DNA of 42,324 nucleotides from an archaeon. Its GTDB lineage: Archaea > Nanobdellota > Nanobdellia > Woesearchaeales > GW2011-AR9. The notes beneath the pieces are model-generated. The model was not told the origin of the DNA. It did no database searches and was given only the letters and a program-made list of their open reading frames with translations. Below, in pieces: positions 8,421 to 17,206 of the stretch (positions within the stretch are counted from its first letter, which is position 1; every line of letters begins with the position of its first letter). The DNA lies in the NCBI GenBank assembly GCA_023265925.1, contig JAHFSD010000005.1, forward strand, positions 1-42,324, given 5' to 3'. The position numbers were made by a program, and so were the translations under genes.

Positions 8421-8762
8421 TCACCGTCTGATCTTTGATTTCATTTTACTCCACACCCCTTCTTCCTTCCTCCGTAATTTACCCAGCCTTCCTTTCAGCA
8501 CCTTTTTGAGGGCCGTCAACTCTGTCTTCCGGGCAATTCCCGTCCTGACGATGGCTGCCTCAAAATACTTGTCTGCCACTTTCAGCACTTCCCTGCTGGC
8601 CTGCCTGGAATTCCGGACCAATTCCCGTGCCAGCTTCCTGCTCTCCTCGTCATTCAGGTGCAGTTCCCGCCGGGCAGTAGCCGCTACTTTTTTAGCCTGC
8701 TCAATGCTCAGCAGCCCTAACCCGTATCCGGTCTTTATCGCTTTCTTAATGGTTTGTTCCAT
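8421..8762 (-). CDS. Hypothetical helical protein (phasin-like appearance)
   Basis: MEQTIKKAIKTGYGLGLLSIEQAKKVAATARRE...; overlaps the UbiB gene. Confidence 0.5.
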   Translation of the reverse strand: MEQTIKKAIKTGYGLGLLSIEQAKKVAATARRELHLNDEESRKLARELVRNSRQASREVLKVADKYFEAAIVRTGIARKTELTALKKVLKGRLGKLRRKEEGVWSKMKSKIRR

Positions 8763-10440
8763 GGTCAATCACCTTCCTTGGTTGTTGGGATAAAGAAAAT
8801 AGTACGAGAAGCAAGGCGACAAAGAAGAGCACTAAACTTATCGGCACTCCCCACAGTTTGGTTCTTCCTTCCACATAAAAGAATACGGCTGAGACAATCA
8901 TAAAGAGCCCCGCCAGGTACCCAAACATTTTCTTCCGCGACAGCCATTCCCATTCCCGCTCCAGTTCCTGTAATTGCTCAATTTCCAGCTGGTGGGGTGG
9001 CTCAGGCTGCTCCAGCCTCTTCACGAGACGGTGCAGATGTTCCGGCAGGTCAGCGAGCAATTCCCGCTGGCTCCAGACGGTTTTAAGCGCCTTCGTGGCC
9101 AGCGTGTGCGGCGCATAACGCTGTTTCAGGTATTTCTGGGAAAACAGTTGCAGCCCGTCCCTGACTTTAAAATGCGGATGTAATTTTAAGCCTAACCCTT
9201 CGGCCTGATAGACTGCCTTGGCCATCAGGACATGATTCGTGTCAAACACGATGCCGTATCTTGCCCCTAATGCCATGATCTGGTACAAGGCCGAGCCGAT
9301 GCTTCGTTCGCCGATGCTGGAAAGATAGGTTTCCTCCAGTATGGGCAACGCTTCCTGCTTAAAATCATCAACCATTGCTTTGGAGGTATCACGAGCCAGA
9401 GAGATGATGATTTCTAAACTTTTTTCCGCATCTTTCTCGTCCAGCGAGCGGATGAAACGGATGATTTTCTGCCGGTCTGCTTGGGTAAGCTCGCCCATGA
9501 GGCCATAGTCGAGAAAGACAAGTTTGCCATTCTGCTGCACAAAAATATTAGCCGGATGCGGGTCGGCATGGAAAAAGCCGTACAGCAACGCCTGCTCTAA
9601 GATAGCGGTAAAGTAGATCAAGGCAATTTTTTCCCGGTTGAGGCGGAATTCCCGCAGCCTGGCAACGTCGTCAATCTTAATGCCTTCCACGAATTCCATG
9701 GTCAGCACCTGCCTGGAAGAAAAAGCGGGGTAAATGAGCGGGACTTTGACATTTTTATTATTTTTCATCTCGGCTTTGAGACGTTGCGCGCTTCTGGCTT
9801 CCACTTCAAAATTCAGCTCTTTCCTGGTCCATACGGCAAATTCCCGGACGATGGCGACCGGCCGATAGGGACGAATTTGGGGAAAGTGCCGCTCGACCGT
9901 TTCGGCCAGGTGAAACAAGATGTCAAGATCCGTATCAATTGTTTTTTTGATATCAGGACGCTGGACTTTGACGGCAACAATCTTTCCCGACTTCAGCACC
10001 GCTTTATGAACCTGGGCGATGGACGCGGACGCTATTGGTTTCCGTTCAAACTGCCTGAATACTTTACGGATTGGTTTATGAAGCTCTTCCTCAATGATTT
10101 TTTTAGCCTGCTCGTAATGGAACGGCGGTACCTGATCCTGTAACTTTTCCAATTCCCTGCCCATTTCTGCCGGCACTAAATCGGGCCGGAGCGAAAGAAG
10201 CTGCCCCAGCTTGACAAAGGTCGGGCCCAGACGTTCAAAGGCATGCCGCAGGTGCAGGGCCAGCGCTTCCTGGTCAGTAAGAGGCGGAGGCGGAGAAACG
10301 CTCAGGCGTTTACGGAACGGCAGATGTTTCCGCAGCTTGGTCTTGAGAATGTAATGCCCTAAACCCTCTTCAAAGAAGACCAGCAGGATTTTTTCTAGCC
10401 GGCCGATGTCGTTCACATCATTCCGTAAGTGCTGGAACAT
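8746..10440 (-). CDS. ABC1/AarF/UbiB family protein kinase-like protein
   Basis: LGPTFVKLGQLLSLRPDLVP, KPIASASIAQVHKAVL, VAVKVQRP, GFFHADPHPANIFV, LVFLDYGLMGEL; C-terminal TM pair. Confidence 0.95.
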   Translation of the reverse strand: MFQHLRNDVNDIGRLEKILLVFFEEGLGHYILKTKLRKHLPFRKRLSVSPPPPLTDQEALALHLRHAFERLGPTFVKLGQLLSLRPDLVPAEMGRELEKLQDQVPPFHYEQAKKIIEEELHKPIRKVFRQFERKPIASASIAQVHKAVLKSGKIVAVKVQRPDIKKTIDTDLDILFHLAETVERHFPQIRPYRPVAIVREFAVWTRKELNFEVEARSAQRLKAEMKNNKNVKVPLIYPAFSSRQVLTMEFVEGIKIDDVARLREFRLNREKIALIYFTAILEQALLYGFFHADPHPANIFVQQNGKLVFLDYGLMGELTQADRQKIIRFIRSLDEKDAEKSLEIIISLARDTSKAMVDDFKQEALPILEETYLSSIGERSIGSALYQIMALGARYGIVFDTNHVLMAKAVYQAEGLGLKLHPHFKVRDGLQLFSQKYLKQRYAPHTLATKALKTVWSQRELLADLPEHLHRLVKRLEQPEPPHQLEIEQLQELEREWEWLSRKKMFGYLAGLFMIVSAVFFYVEGRTKLWGVPISLVLFFVALLLVLFSLSQQPRKVIDHGTNH

Positions 10441-10574
10441 GGGGACCTCTTTTTCCCAGAAATAAGCGGAATAAAGTATATAAGGCTTTTGCCGGATATT
10501 TTTACTTAGGAGTATAGTAGAGAACTATTCCAGTACGACCTACAGCCTTGTCCCAAAATCTCTCTCGAGAGCTG

Positions 10575-10796
10575 CTAGGTCACCGTGCCCTTGAACAGGA
10601 CTTCATCCCGGCTTTCCTTCTTCTTCAGCCGGGTCATGTAGCCGGCAATGATGTTGCGCTGCTTCTTGCTGGACGCACCCAGATGCTGGGCAGTAATGGC
10701 CTTGTTCTGAAGGAATTCCGTCGTGAACTTGGTCCCGTATTTCTTGTACAGTTCAATCGTCTTGCGTTTGAGCAAGGTGGTTTTAATGCGGCCCAT
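10575..10796 (-). CDS. rps17e: 30S ribosomal protein S17e
   Basis: MGRIKTTLLKRKTIELYKKYGTKFTTEFLQNK...SSKKQRNIIAGYMTRLKK. Confidence 0.88.
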   Translation of the reverse strand: MGRIKTTLLKRKTIELYKKYGTKFTTEFLQNKAITAQHLGASSKKQRNIIAGYMTRLKKKESRDEVLFKGTVT

Positions 10797-10855
10797 TTTA
10801 CCATCCAGAAGGGCACTGTTTTATAAACTTTTCTTCTCTCAGAGACATTCTGATT

Positions 10856-10919
10856 AGCCCGTGATTTCTGACAAAAAAAATACTTCTTATGAGCGTAACG
10901 CAGCGAAAAATCACGGGCT
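10856..10919. repeat. Inverted repeat / hairpin directly after the orphan C-terminal fragment
   Basis: AGCCCGTGATTT (10856-10867) vs AAATCACGGGCT (10908-10919), perfect 12-bp arms; nested GCGT-A-ACGC inside. Confidence 0.7.
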
Positions 10920-11193
10920 CAGTGTATTGTCTCGGTAGGATCGTCACCAGTCATACATTTGTCAACTGAACCAGAATATGTTCCACAATATCCTCCAGCA
11001 CCAGTTCCTTCCTGGCATATTAGAACTGTTCTACCACCAACTTCATCTCCGGGTGGGGCGGGATCTGGTGACGGCCCTTTCGTTCCCGGTGCTAAACCAA
11101 TTGGTTCCTTGACCAGCTTCTGCATTTGAGCCTGATCCAGGCAATTAGCCAATGCCTCGACTTTCTGTGCCTAGGCGGAGCATTCATCTGCCT
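10919..11193 (-). pseudogene. Orphan C-terminal copy 1 of the 739-aa protein
   Basis: DECSA*AQKVEALANCLDQAQMQKLVKEPIGLAPGTKGPSPDPAPPGDEVGG... matches DECSAQSQKTDALADCLDRAQMQKFVKKPIGLAPGTKGPAPDPAPPGDEVGG; in-frame TAG and early stop. Confidence 0.85.
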
Positions 11194-11261
11194 CCCCTAT
11201 TCTGCCATTGCGAACAATGAGCCAAAATATTTATATAAACTGCACTCCCCCAGTTATCACT

Positions 11262-12221
11262 ATGATGAAAGGATTATCCCTTTCCATGGCTTTAGCAGGA
11301 CTTGTTGGCTTTAGTTACCTTACTGTTCAGCACTGCAGCTATGAAATTCAGCGTTCAGAGGCGGTGGAACCACAGCCAGCACGAGAACATCAATCGGAAG
11401 AAAACGAGCGCAGGCAACATCTTAAAAGAGACCTTTACTGGCGCTACATCAATATGCTTGAAATTGATCTGCCATTTATCAACAGGAAAGATTTAGAAGT
11501 GGAAGGAATATCCAAGAGTTGTGACGAAGAGGAGATAAAGAAGAAACACGCTGAACTGTTGGAATATATAAAGCAAAGAGAGACACTGCTGCCCACTGCT
11601 CAGAATGATGGGCCGATTCACGCCATCTGGGAGTCTACCGACGACCTCATTTGTCTCGACATCAATCTGGCGAATTATAAATATCGGGACAATCCGGAGA
11701 AATACCGGGGACTGATGGAAGATATTGTGGAGCATTATAAACAGTTGGGAAGGTTTGCCGGAGCAGCCCGGATTTATCACCATTTATCAGAATATTACCT
11801 CCATAAAGACACTGAAAAGTCTAAAGAATATATGAAAAAAACCAGGGAATATTTTCGTAAAGATTGGTATGGTGTTGAAGAAGTGATTAAAATAACATCG
11901 CTGGAAGAGCTTGCTGTCCTACGGGATGAAGATCTACAACACGGGAATTATTGGAGCGCCGGTAAGATTGAATGGTATTTGGGAAATAAGGAAAGAGGGA
12001 AAAGTCTCATTATGCAGTCATCAGAATATCAAAGATTGGTAAAAGAATCTAAAATATCTGTTGAAAGAGATGAATATCATGATGCAATACAGGACCTCTG
12101 GGGAGAGTTAATACCTTTCTACAAGGAAATAATGAAAGAGTTATGTGGAAAGAATAAGAAATGCCTCAGGGAGGTACGAACTCATGTTCCTGCCAAGAAC
12201 TATCCTCTGATGATGTTTTAA
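11262..12221 (+). CDS. Membrane-anchored/secreted TPR-like protein, partner paralog A
   Basis: N-terminal hydrophobic segment MMKGLSLSMALAGLVGFSYLT; helical repeats; paralogous to 12464..13444. TATA-like TTTATATAAAC about 30 nt upstream of ATG 11262. Confidence 0.75.
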   Translation: MMKGLSLSMALAGLVGFSYLTVQHCSYEIQRSEAVEPQPAREHQSEENERRQHLKRDLYWRYINMLEIDLPFINRKDLEVEGISKSCDEEEIKKKHAELLEYIKQRETLLPTAQNDGPIHAIWESTDDLICLDINLANYKYRDNPEKYRGLMEDIVEHYKQLGRFAGAARIYHHLSEYYLHKDTEKSKEYMKKTREYFRKDWYGVEEVIKITSLEELAVLRDEDLQHGNYWSAGKIEWYLGNKERGKSLIMQSSEYQRLVKESKISVERDEYHDAIQDLWGELIPFYKEIMKELCGKNKKCLREVRTHVPAKNYPLMMF

Positions 12222-12229
12222 GTATTCTT

Positions 12230-12428
12230 TTAGTCATTGCCCAAGCCGGGACATCCTGGCTTTTTTCCTTCTTCCGTACTTTCGACTTGCTGGCAGATTT
12301 TTGGCGTTCCCATTCGGCCGCCCAATGCAGACCCACCAAAATCACAGAAATCTCCAATAATACAATCATCTGCTGAATTGAGTTCGATCCGGGCAATCAG
12401 CTAAGGCACCAGTTTTCTGAGACTGGCC
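12230..12428 (-). pseudogene. Orphan C-terminal copy 2 of the 739-aa protein, with internal deletion
   Basis: Minus strand: GQSQKTGALADCPDRTQ.. then (shifted frame) LNSADDCIIGDFCDFGGSALGGRMGTPKICQQVESTEEGKKPGCPGLGND*; matches QSQKTDALADCLDRAQ and NSADDCIIGDFCDF...KCQMVQVENGKLPCPPL. Confidence 0.85.
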
Positions 12429-12463
12429 AAAATTGTTACAAAAAGTATTTAAAGAATCAAAGT

Positions 12464-13444
12464 ATGGGAATAGATGGTGAGATGTTCTTAAATGTAAAAA
12501 CAATGAAAAAAACATCTTTGGCAGCAGGAATAACAGCAATGCTTGGAATCCTCAGCTTCGGATGGCCTTTCTCTGGAAAAAGTTTTGGTGACGTTCCCAG
12601 CCAGTCCACTTCCAGAAAAAACATGACACAGAAAGTACGGGATGAATATATTAACTATGTTAATGGTATCACCACCAAAAAGATAATACCGTATGAAACC
12701 GATAAAATTATTAAGGAACTAGGATGCAACAGGAAGGAATTAGAATATGAACACTGGAGATACCAGACCGTATTAGAAAAGAAGCTCTATGAAAAACTAG
12801 ATAGGGGTCATGGAGCTAGACCTTTTATTAACACCATTGTCGCAATTGATGTCAACTTAGCTCTCTGTTTTTCTAAACCAAAAACGCCAGTGCATCGTGA
12901 ACGAATGGAAGACATTGTTAAGCACTACGAGTCACTTGGCCGTTATGGAAATGCAGGAAGAGTATATTACTACTTATTTGAGCTCTATAAAAACACAGAG
13001 TATCTTGAGAAAGCAAAAGAAAACTTACGAAGAGACCGTCATGGATTTGAAGCCTACCTTAAACTCACGCCACGGGAAGATCTTCCCCGAGTGCGTGACG
13101 AATATTTGGAACAGGAAGATTACTTGCGTGCCGGTAAAATTGAATGGTATTTTGGGAACCGAGAAAAGGGCAGGGAACTTATTGAAAAATCCAAGGAGTT
13201 TCGGGAAGCGATAGAGGATAGCAGAAAAGCAGTACGGGAAAAAGATTACGGATATGCTATCGGCTGTTTATGGAACGGTTATAGAATACCTTTCACTGAG
13301 GAGATAATAAGAGATCTTTGTAAAAATAATAAAGAATGTTTACGAGACTTAGAAAGGTATGGGCCCCGTAAAAACAAAGAATTTTTTACACTTAAATCTT
13401 CTTATTGCAATGGCGGGCAAGGCAGCTTTCCATTTTCGACTTGA
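12464..13444 (+). CDS. Membrane-anchored/secreted TPR-like protein, partner paralog B
   Basis: N-terminal signal/TM; shares MEDIVkHYesLGRygnAgRvYyyL and AGKIEWYfGNrEkGreLI with paralog A; TATA-like GTATTTAAAG upstream. Confidence 0.75.
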   Translation: MGIDGEMFLNVKTMKKTSLAAGITAMLGILSFGWPFSGKSFGDVPSQSTSRKNMTQKVRDEYINYVNGITTKKIIPYETDKIIKELGCNRKELEYEHWRYQTVLEKKLYEKLDRGHGARPFINTIVAIDVNLALCFSKPKTPVHRERMEDIVKHYESLGRYGNAGRVYYYLFELYKNTEYLEKAKENLRRDRHGFEAYLKLTPREDLPRVRDEYLEQEDYLRAGKIEWYFGNREKGRELIEKSKEFREAIEDSRKAVREKDYGYAIGCLWNGYRIPFTEEIIRDLCKNNKECLRDLERYGPRKNKEFFTLKSSYCNGGQGSFPFST

Positions 13445-15621
13445 ACCATCTGGCATTTTTTGTTTATTGTTGCCAATGAAGATGCTCCTGCCCACTGGGC
13501 AAAATCACAGAAGTCGCCAATAATACAATCATCTGCCGAGTTCTTCTTAGTTCCAAAATATCCCCCTGCTCCTCCACTCTCCCTCGTTTCATCACAAGCT
13601 GGAACTTGTGTACCACCTACTTCATCGCCGGGAGGGGCGGGATCAGGTGCTGGCCCTTTCGTTCCCGGTGCTAAACCAATTGGCTTCTTAACAAATTTTT
13701 GCATTTGGGCTCGGTCCAGGCAGTCAGCTAAAGCATCTGTTTTCTGGGATTGGGCGGAGCACTCATCTGGTTCTAAATTATCAGGTGAAGGCTTTTTGCC
13801 CTTCGGTTTTACAAAATTGTTGTCATTACTTTTGTCTTCTTCTTCTCTATCATCATCATTCTCATCAACTGATTTTTTAGGATCATCTTTAATAATATGA
13901 TTCTGTTCATGCTTCACCAAAGCCTGAAAGGTGTATACTTTTCCGCCACCTTTTGGCGAAGGTGCGGTGGTTGGATCCTTGGGACTAGCTTTAATATTCT
14001 CTTTAAGAACGTACGCTGTTTTCGTGCTCTGAATAGAACAAGCTGCGGCGCTTGCTCCCCGGTCTCTTCCACAAGTTTTATCCATCTCTTTTCGTGTATC
14101 CACGACGCGCCATTTTTCTCCTGCTGCTCCTGCCCCGGCATTTTTCAGATATTTTTCTTCCTGTTTGGTTGGTTCCCGGCCGCATTTGGTGCCATCGGAA
14201 CCACACCCTTTATTTCCTCCGGGGAGCAAACAGGAGATATCGGTGCACTGCGAACCACTTTGCGAAGCAGAAGGGATACACTGATTATCAGGAAGACCAT
14301 CCAAATTCTGCACCTGTTCCAGTCCTCTGGGACCAAAGAAATGATTAACACATTGCATCTCTTCTTTCAGACCAGTAGCTCCTAACTCCGGCGTCGCAGA
14401 CAAAATACAGGCATTCGGCTTATTTAACCCAAACTGTCCTGCACCTCCCCCACCAGCTAAATCCTTGGCTAAGTCCCCCGGGTTTGCGGTACAAGCTTCG
14501 GAGAATAACGAGGCAAACAGCATTGCCTTCTCGTATTCCCCTTTGAGGCCTTCTCCCGTGCCGGTGGCAGCTGTAGCTGTAGAAATAACTCCGCCCGTGA
14601 GAGAACTCCCTGCTCCAGTTAATGTCGGAACAAAGCTGCCGTATTTGGACGATTTTTCTTTTACTTTAGCGCATTTCTGTTTGACGTTGTCGATGATTGT
14701 TTTTCCGCTGGCGCCTAAGGCATTCTGAAATTCATCTTTGACATCAGTATTTACTATTTTAATCTGATCACTCTCGACGCTAAAGAGCAGGGAACTTCGC
14801 ATTAATTTTCCGTCGGGATTACTTCTCAAATCTACGCCATCCACACAAATAAACCCTTGATTCATCCAGTCGGTTAGACTACATCCCACACCATAATTGA
14901 TTGGGCCCTCCCTCGGATCAACCGCAAATTTCCAGAAATAATCCCAAACGCCGAAGCATTTGCTTTTGTTTTCGGAAGGATCGCAGAAGACACTTCTTTG
15001 GACAACCCTCCCCGTTCTCACGTCGTACGTAAACATGCCGTGGCTGAGCTGAGGGTAGTAAATAAGGCACTGTTTGCCGACATCCTGATAATGCTGTAAG
15101 AGGGGATACATTTTTGATTTCCCCGTCCACAAAGTTAAGTCCATCACCAGCAAAGAAGGATTCAGCAATCCATTAAAGATACCGCAGGATTGTTGTTCTT
15201 TGGAAATATTTTCTTTGTTTATTCTCACGTTTAGGGCTGCTTTTTCCAATGACTTTGAAAGAACAGTATCAATAGCCAGCATATTTTTCACGTCCAGGCC
15301 ATTCAACTGATCCTGCCAATGGATGATTTGAACTGCTGCTGCGCTGTAATTATGGGCAGTAAAGTCCTGTAGATACTTTTTAAGTTCTCGATTGGCATTA
15401 ATCCCGGAACGATATTGAAGATTGTCTTTGAGTAGTTTGGCGGTAGTGACGTAGGATTTGTCAGGAATTGGTTCTAGAACCTGATTAAGCTCAGTCGCTG
15501 GAGCGGCTACTTCCTGAGGTATATTTGTAATCAGATAATAGTCGATTACAATGACAATCAATACGAGGAGAATTATTACTATCTTCATTGGAAACTGCTT
15601 CTGCGATAACCTCTTTTTCAT
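13402..15621 (-). CDS. Large membrane-anchored Cys-rich extracellular protein with HExxH motif
   Basis: N-terminal TM (MKIVIILLVLIVIVIDYYLI); many Cys; VKHEQNHIIKD (HExxH, 13897-13911); Pro/Gly linker KPIGLAPGTKGPAPDPAPPGDEVGG. Confidence 0.8.
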   Translation of the reverse strand: MKKRLSQKQFPMKIVIILLVLIVIVIDYYLITNIPQEVAAPATELNQVLEPIPDKSYVTTAKLLKDNLQYRSGINANRELKKYLQDFTAHNYSAAAVQIIHWQDQLNGLDVKNMLAIDTVLSKSLEKAALNVRINKENISKEQQSCGIFNGLLNPSLLVMDLTLWTGKSKMYPLLQHYQDVGKQCLIYYPQLSHGMFTYDVRTGRVVQRSVFCDPSENKSKCFGVWDYFWKFAVDPREGPINYGVGCSLTDWMNQGFICVDGVDLRSNPDGKLMRSSLLFSVESDQIKIVNTDVKDEFQNALGASGKTIIDNVKQKCAKVKEKSSKYGSFVPTLTGAGSSLTGGVISTATAATGTGEGLKGEYEKAMLFASLFSEACTANPGDLAKDLAGGGGAGQFGLNKPNACILSATPELGATGLKEEMQCVNHFFGPRGLEQVQNLDGLPDNQCIPSASQSGSQCTDISCLLPGGNKGCGSDGTKCGREPTKQEEKYLKNAGAGAAGEKWRVVDTRKEMDKTCGRDRGASAAACSIQSTKTAYVLKENIKASPKDPTTAPSPKGGGKVYTFQALVKHEQNHIIKDDPKKSVDENDDDREEEDKSNDNNFVKPKGKKPSPDNLEPDECSAQSQKTDALADCLDRAQMQKFVKKPIGLAPGTKGPAPDPAPPGDEVGGTQVPACDETRESGGAGGYFGTKKNSADDCIIGDFCDFAQWAGASSLATINKKCQMVQVENGKLPCPPLQ

Positions 15622-15730
15622 TGCGATGATAATAAATTGTAGGGCGGCTTATATACTTTACTCTTACAATCTCCCATCTCTGAATATACAAACTAATAAC
15701 ATTTATATATTAACCTACGATTCCCCATAC

Positions 15731-16126
15731 ATGGTGCTTTTGTTTGACCAGTTCAACCTGCCGGAAGACATCTACAGGATCATCTTTGCTACCGAACAGC
15801 AGGAAGTGGTAGGCCGGCTGCTGGTCAAGTATATGCAGGACAATGGCGGGGAGATCGGCAAGACCGAGATGGGCGTCTTTGCCCAGAGATTGCATGACGG
15901 CGAGGCTACGGTCAGGATCGGCCAGCCGCCCTTCCAGAAGGACACCAAGATATCTTACAACAAGCGGCAGTTCTACGACCGCATTCTGACACCGTTGCGG
16001 GGGATGGGCTTGATCGATTACGACCTATATACCAAGAGGTACCGCCTTTCCGATAAATTCAATAAAATCATGATTAAGATTGGCCTGATGTGGTTACGGG
16101 AGTTGGAGAGGGGGAAAAGGAAGTGA
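15731..16126 (+). CDS. Conserved-looking archaeal wHTH-like protein
   Basis: TATA-like TTTATATATTA about 25-30 nt before ATG 15731; MVLLFDQFNLPEDIYRIIF...; the upstream extension in the track is unlikely. Confidence 0.55.
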   Translation: MVLLFDQFNLPEDIYRIIFATEQQEVVGRLLVKYMQDNGGEIGKTEMGVFAQRLHDGEATVRIGQPPFQKDTKISYNKRQFYDRILTPLRGMGLIDYDLYTKRYRLSDKFNKIMIKIGLMWLRELERGKRK

Positions 16127-16185
16127 TCTCTTTTTACTGAGGAAAACTATTTTTTCGGCCGGGATGTAGGGCCAATGAATTGATT

Positions 16186-16202
16186 TACCGGGATTCCCGG
16201 TA
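16186..16202. promoter_or_regulatory. Candidate operator upstream of HATPase gene, with repeated half-site
   Basis: TACCGGGATTCCCGGTA (8-1-8 palindrome); half-site TTCCCGGTA repeated at 16233-16241; TATA-like CTTTATAAAT 16214-16223 between them. Confidence 0.6.
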
Positions 16203-16243
16203 TTCAGAGAAACCTTTATAAATAACGGCCAATTCCCGGTAAC

Positions 16244-17206
16244 ATGCGCCTCCACCTGCCCAACAGCGCCTTTTTAGGTAATATTGATCCCTTTCTGCTT
16301 TCGTTCTCGCCATCCTACCCGGCCCGGCTGACCCTCACCGCCAATAAGAAATGGATCTCCATCCATCCCGCGGTATTGTCGCTGGTGGCCGCGTTAGGCC
16401 TGACGGTAAAGCCAACTCGTATTTCCTGTGAAAAACTGGAGGCGACATCCAAGCATTATTTGCAGCGGATGGGGCTCTTTAAACTTCTCCGGATCCCTTC
16501 CGGCATTACCATCAAAGAACATGAGCCAGCGGGACGTTTCATACCCTTAACAAGAATAACGAACTCCGGACAGCTCAGCAGATTCATTACCGAAATGATT
16601 CCTTTGCTGCATCTCGAGCCCCGGCAGGCAACGCCCATCAAGTACGTCGTCAGCGAATTGGTGCGTAATGTGTTAGAGCATGCCCAAGCTGAACATGGCG
16701 CCATCGTCTCGGCTCAGTATTACACCAAGAGCAACACCATCCGGATAGGAATTGCTGACACGGGCGTGGGCATTAAGGCTACTATCACTCAATCGTATCC
16801 TGCTTCTACCCATCTGGAAGCAATCCGGCTGGCGCTGACACCAGGAATAACCGGTACCACCAGAAGGGAAGGCGGCACGGAATTCAATGCCGGAGCAGGG
16901 CTGTTCGTGATCAAATCGATTGCCAAGGTAAGTAGGGACTTTTTTCTTATCTACAGCGGCAATGCTTTGTATAAAGCGTTGAAAAATCCTGCCACAAAAC
17001 AGGTTCAGCTCTATGCTGATCCCTTTCGGGACAGACATTCGGCACGAGAAGACCTTCCTTTTTGGCCAGGGACAGTAGTGGGTATCGATATCACTGTCGA
17101 CAATACGCCGGAATTCACTTCTTTATTGGATTCCATCTGGGACGTGTACATTAAAACTATACGGGAACGAAAAAAAGAGCGGTATCGGAGGGCACAATTC
17201 AGATGA
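16244..17206 (+). CDS. HATPase_c (GHKL) domain protein
   Basis: VVSELVRNVLEHA (N box), IGIADTGVGIKA (G1), GGTEFNAGAGLFVIKSIAK (G2). Confidence 0.85.
   Translation: MRLHLPNSAFLGNIDPFLLSFSPSYPARLTLTANKKWISIHPAVLSLVAALGLTVKPTRISCEKLEATSKHYLQRMGLFKLLRIPSGITIKEHEPAGRFIPLTRITNSGQLSRFITEMIPLLHLEPRQATPIKYVVSELVRNVLEHAQAEHGAIVSAQYYTKSNTIRIGIADTGVGIKATITQSYPASTHLEAIRLALTPGITGTTRREGGTEFNAGAGLFVIKSIAKVSRDFFLIYSGNALYKALKNPATKQVQLYADPFRDRHSAREDLPFWPGTVVGIDITVDNTPEFTSLLDSIWDVYIKTIRERKKERYRRAQFR

Noticed and set aside
10919-11152. Independent 77-aa gene as listed in the ORF track
   Set aside because: Better explained as a fragment of the 739-aa protein C-terminus because similarity continues upstream past an in-frame stop
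12166-12396. 76-aa minus-strand ORF in the track
   Set aside because: Wrong frame; the homologous reading frame of orphan copy 2 is a different one ending at 12230
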